Under the pieces are notes generated by a model. The model searched no databases. It was given only the letters and a program-made list of their open reading frames with translations, and was not told the origin of the DNA. Made by a program: the position numbers and the translations under genes. Below, piece by piece: positions 15,895-16,487 of a stretch of DNA of 16,487 bases. The stretch is from Rhodoferax sp. GTDB lineage: Bacteria > Pseudomonadota > Gammaproteobacteria > Burkholderiales > Burkholderiaceae_C. Position 1 is the first letter of the stretch, and every line of letters starts with the position of its first letter. The stretch lies in NCBI GenBank assembly GCA_030833685.1, contig JAURGS010000029.1, forward strand, positions 1 to 16,487, in the 5' to 3' direction.

Positions 15895-16487
15895 TCATGA
15901 TGGGGCCGTCACACTGGTGATAGCGGTGTCAACCAACAACTGCGTGCGCGCTGCCGTGTTGGTCCAGACATCATAGATCACGCTGTTCTGAGTGAAGGTC
16001 GAGCCTCGGGTCCAGTCGGCGTAGTCTGCCAGAATCACTGCATCACCCGCATCACCATCGACCATCAGCTGATGAAACTGATCGGCCGTGGCGCCATTAG
16101 CGGCAACATCCCACAGATTCATGCCAGCCATGTCCTGCACATCGCGGGCAGAAAGCTTCAAGGTGTTGTTGCCACTGCCCGTGAGATCAATGCGCTCTAC
16201 GCTCTCAATGCGGCTGCCCCCATCGGGGTTGCCTGCGGCTACGTTGGCAATGGCTGTCAGATTAAACAGGGCGCCTGAGGCATCCAGCTCGATCTTATCG
16301 ATGCCGCTGCCGCCATCAATGCGTGCCAACTGATTGTCAGTGACGCCTTGAGCCAGTTTGGCCAGGTTGTCGGCATTGAGCCTAAACACATCATTGCCCG
16401 CACCGCCATAGAGCACATCAGCCCCGCCCCCACCAATCAGGGTGTCATCTCCAAGATTGCCCACCAGCGTCTCGCTGGCTGTGGTGC
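15895..16487 (-). CDS. RTX calcium-binding exported protein, C-terminal part only
   Basis: The 196 visible residues are the C-terminus of a protein whose start lies beyond the right edge. They open with three RTX nonapeptides, GNLGDDTLI, GGGGADVLY and GGAGNDVFR (about residues 9-35 of the visible part), which bind calcium and fold outside the cell. A region with SRIESVERIDLTGSGNNTLK follows, then an acidic, Asp-rich stretch (VDGDAGDAVILADYADW). The tail ends in LLVDTAITSVTAPS, a plausible uncleaved type I secretion signal. The layout resembles the C-termini of large LapA-like adhesins, but an RTX enzyme or S-layer-like protein cannot be excluded without the missing part. The stop is 21 nt before the glycosyltransferase start. 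Confidence 0.9.
   Translation of the reverse strand, partial: TTASETLVGNLGDDTLIGGGGADVLYGGAGNDVFRLNADNLAKLAQGVTDNQLARIDGGSGIDKIELDASGALFNLTAIANVAAGNPDGGSRIESVERIDLTGSGNNTLKLSARDVQDMAGMNLWDVAANGATADQFHQLMVDGDAGDAVILADYADWTRGSTFTQNSVIYDVWTNTAARTQLLVDTAITSVTAPS

Noticed and set aside
14149..15900. Plus-strand frame of 583 codons
   Set aside because: It lies opposite the TPR-GT41 gene, whose TPR and catalytic motifs are unambiguous. Long antisense frames are common in GC-rich DNA, and the product has no recognisable domain.
1..16487. tRNA, rRNA, CRISPR arrays, insertion sequences, phage genes
   Set aside because: I looked for cloverleaf-like sequences, regularly spaced repeats, transposase or integrase proteins and terminal inverted repeats, and saw none.

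Overview
The window looks like chromosomal DNA of a betaproteobacterium, most likely Burkholderiales and probably Comamonadaceae. The evidence is the GC-rich coding style, proteins that read like the Burkholderiales versions, and the gene order alaA-hom-thrC followed by molybdenum-cofactor genes. I cannot fix the genus from the sequence alone.

Left part (1-5714, all on the minus strand): a housekeeping block read in the order alaA (alanine-forming aminotransferase), hom (homoserine dehydrogenase), thrC (threonine synthase), mobB (Moco guanylylation accessory GTPase) and moeA (molybdenum insertase, cut by the left edge). hom/thrC overlap by 1 nt and mobB/moeA by 4 nt. The other gaps are 55-65 nt with no obvious terminator, so the block is probably one transcript or a few overlapping ones.

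Middle (5819-8655, plus strand): a small Mth938-domain protein divergent from alaA, a Bcp/PrxQ-type peroxiredoxin, and a PIN-PhoH fusion protein (RNase-like domain plus PhoH ATPase). A clear rho-independent terminator lies between bcp and phoH, only about 35 nt before the phoH start. This suggests either a short independent transcript or an attenuated phoH leader. Positions 8656-8915 form a convergent intergenic region with only a doubtful small reading frame.

Right part (8916-16487, minus strand): the most interesting region is a compact secretion operon. In transcription order it holds the C-terminus of an RTX (calcium-binding nonapeptide) exported protein, a 793-residue TPR plus GT41 (SPINDLY/OGT-like) glycosyltransferase, a LapB-like type I secretion ABC transporter with a non-peptidase N-terminal domain, an HlyD-type membrane fusion protein, and a TolC-type outer membrane protein. 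Junctions are 21 nt, a 4-nt GTGA overlap, a 4-nt ATGA overlap and 3 nt, so the five genes are almost certainly co-translated. The layout suggests that a cytoplasmic glycosyltransferase modifies the RTX protein before, or as, it leaves through the dedicated type I channel. The modification step is inference. The secretion machinery itself is well supported.
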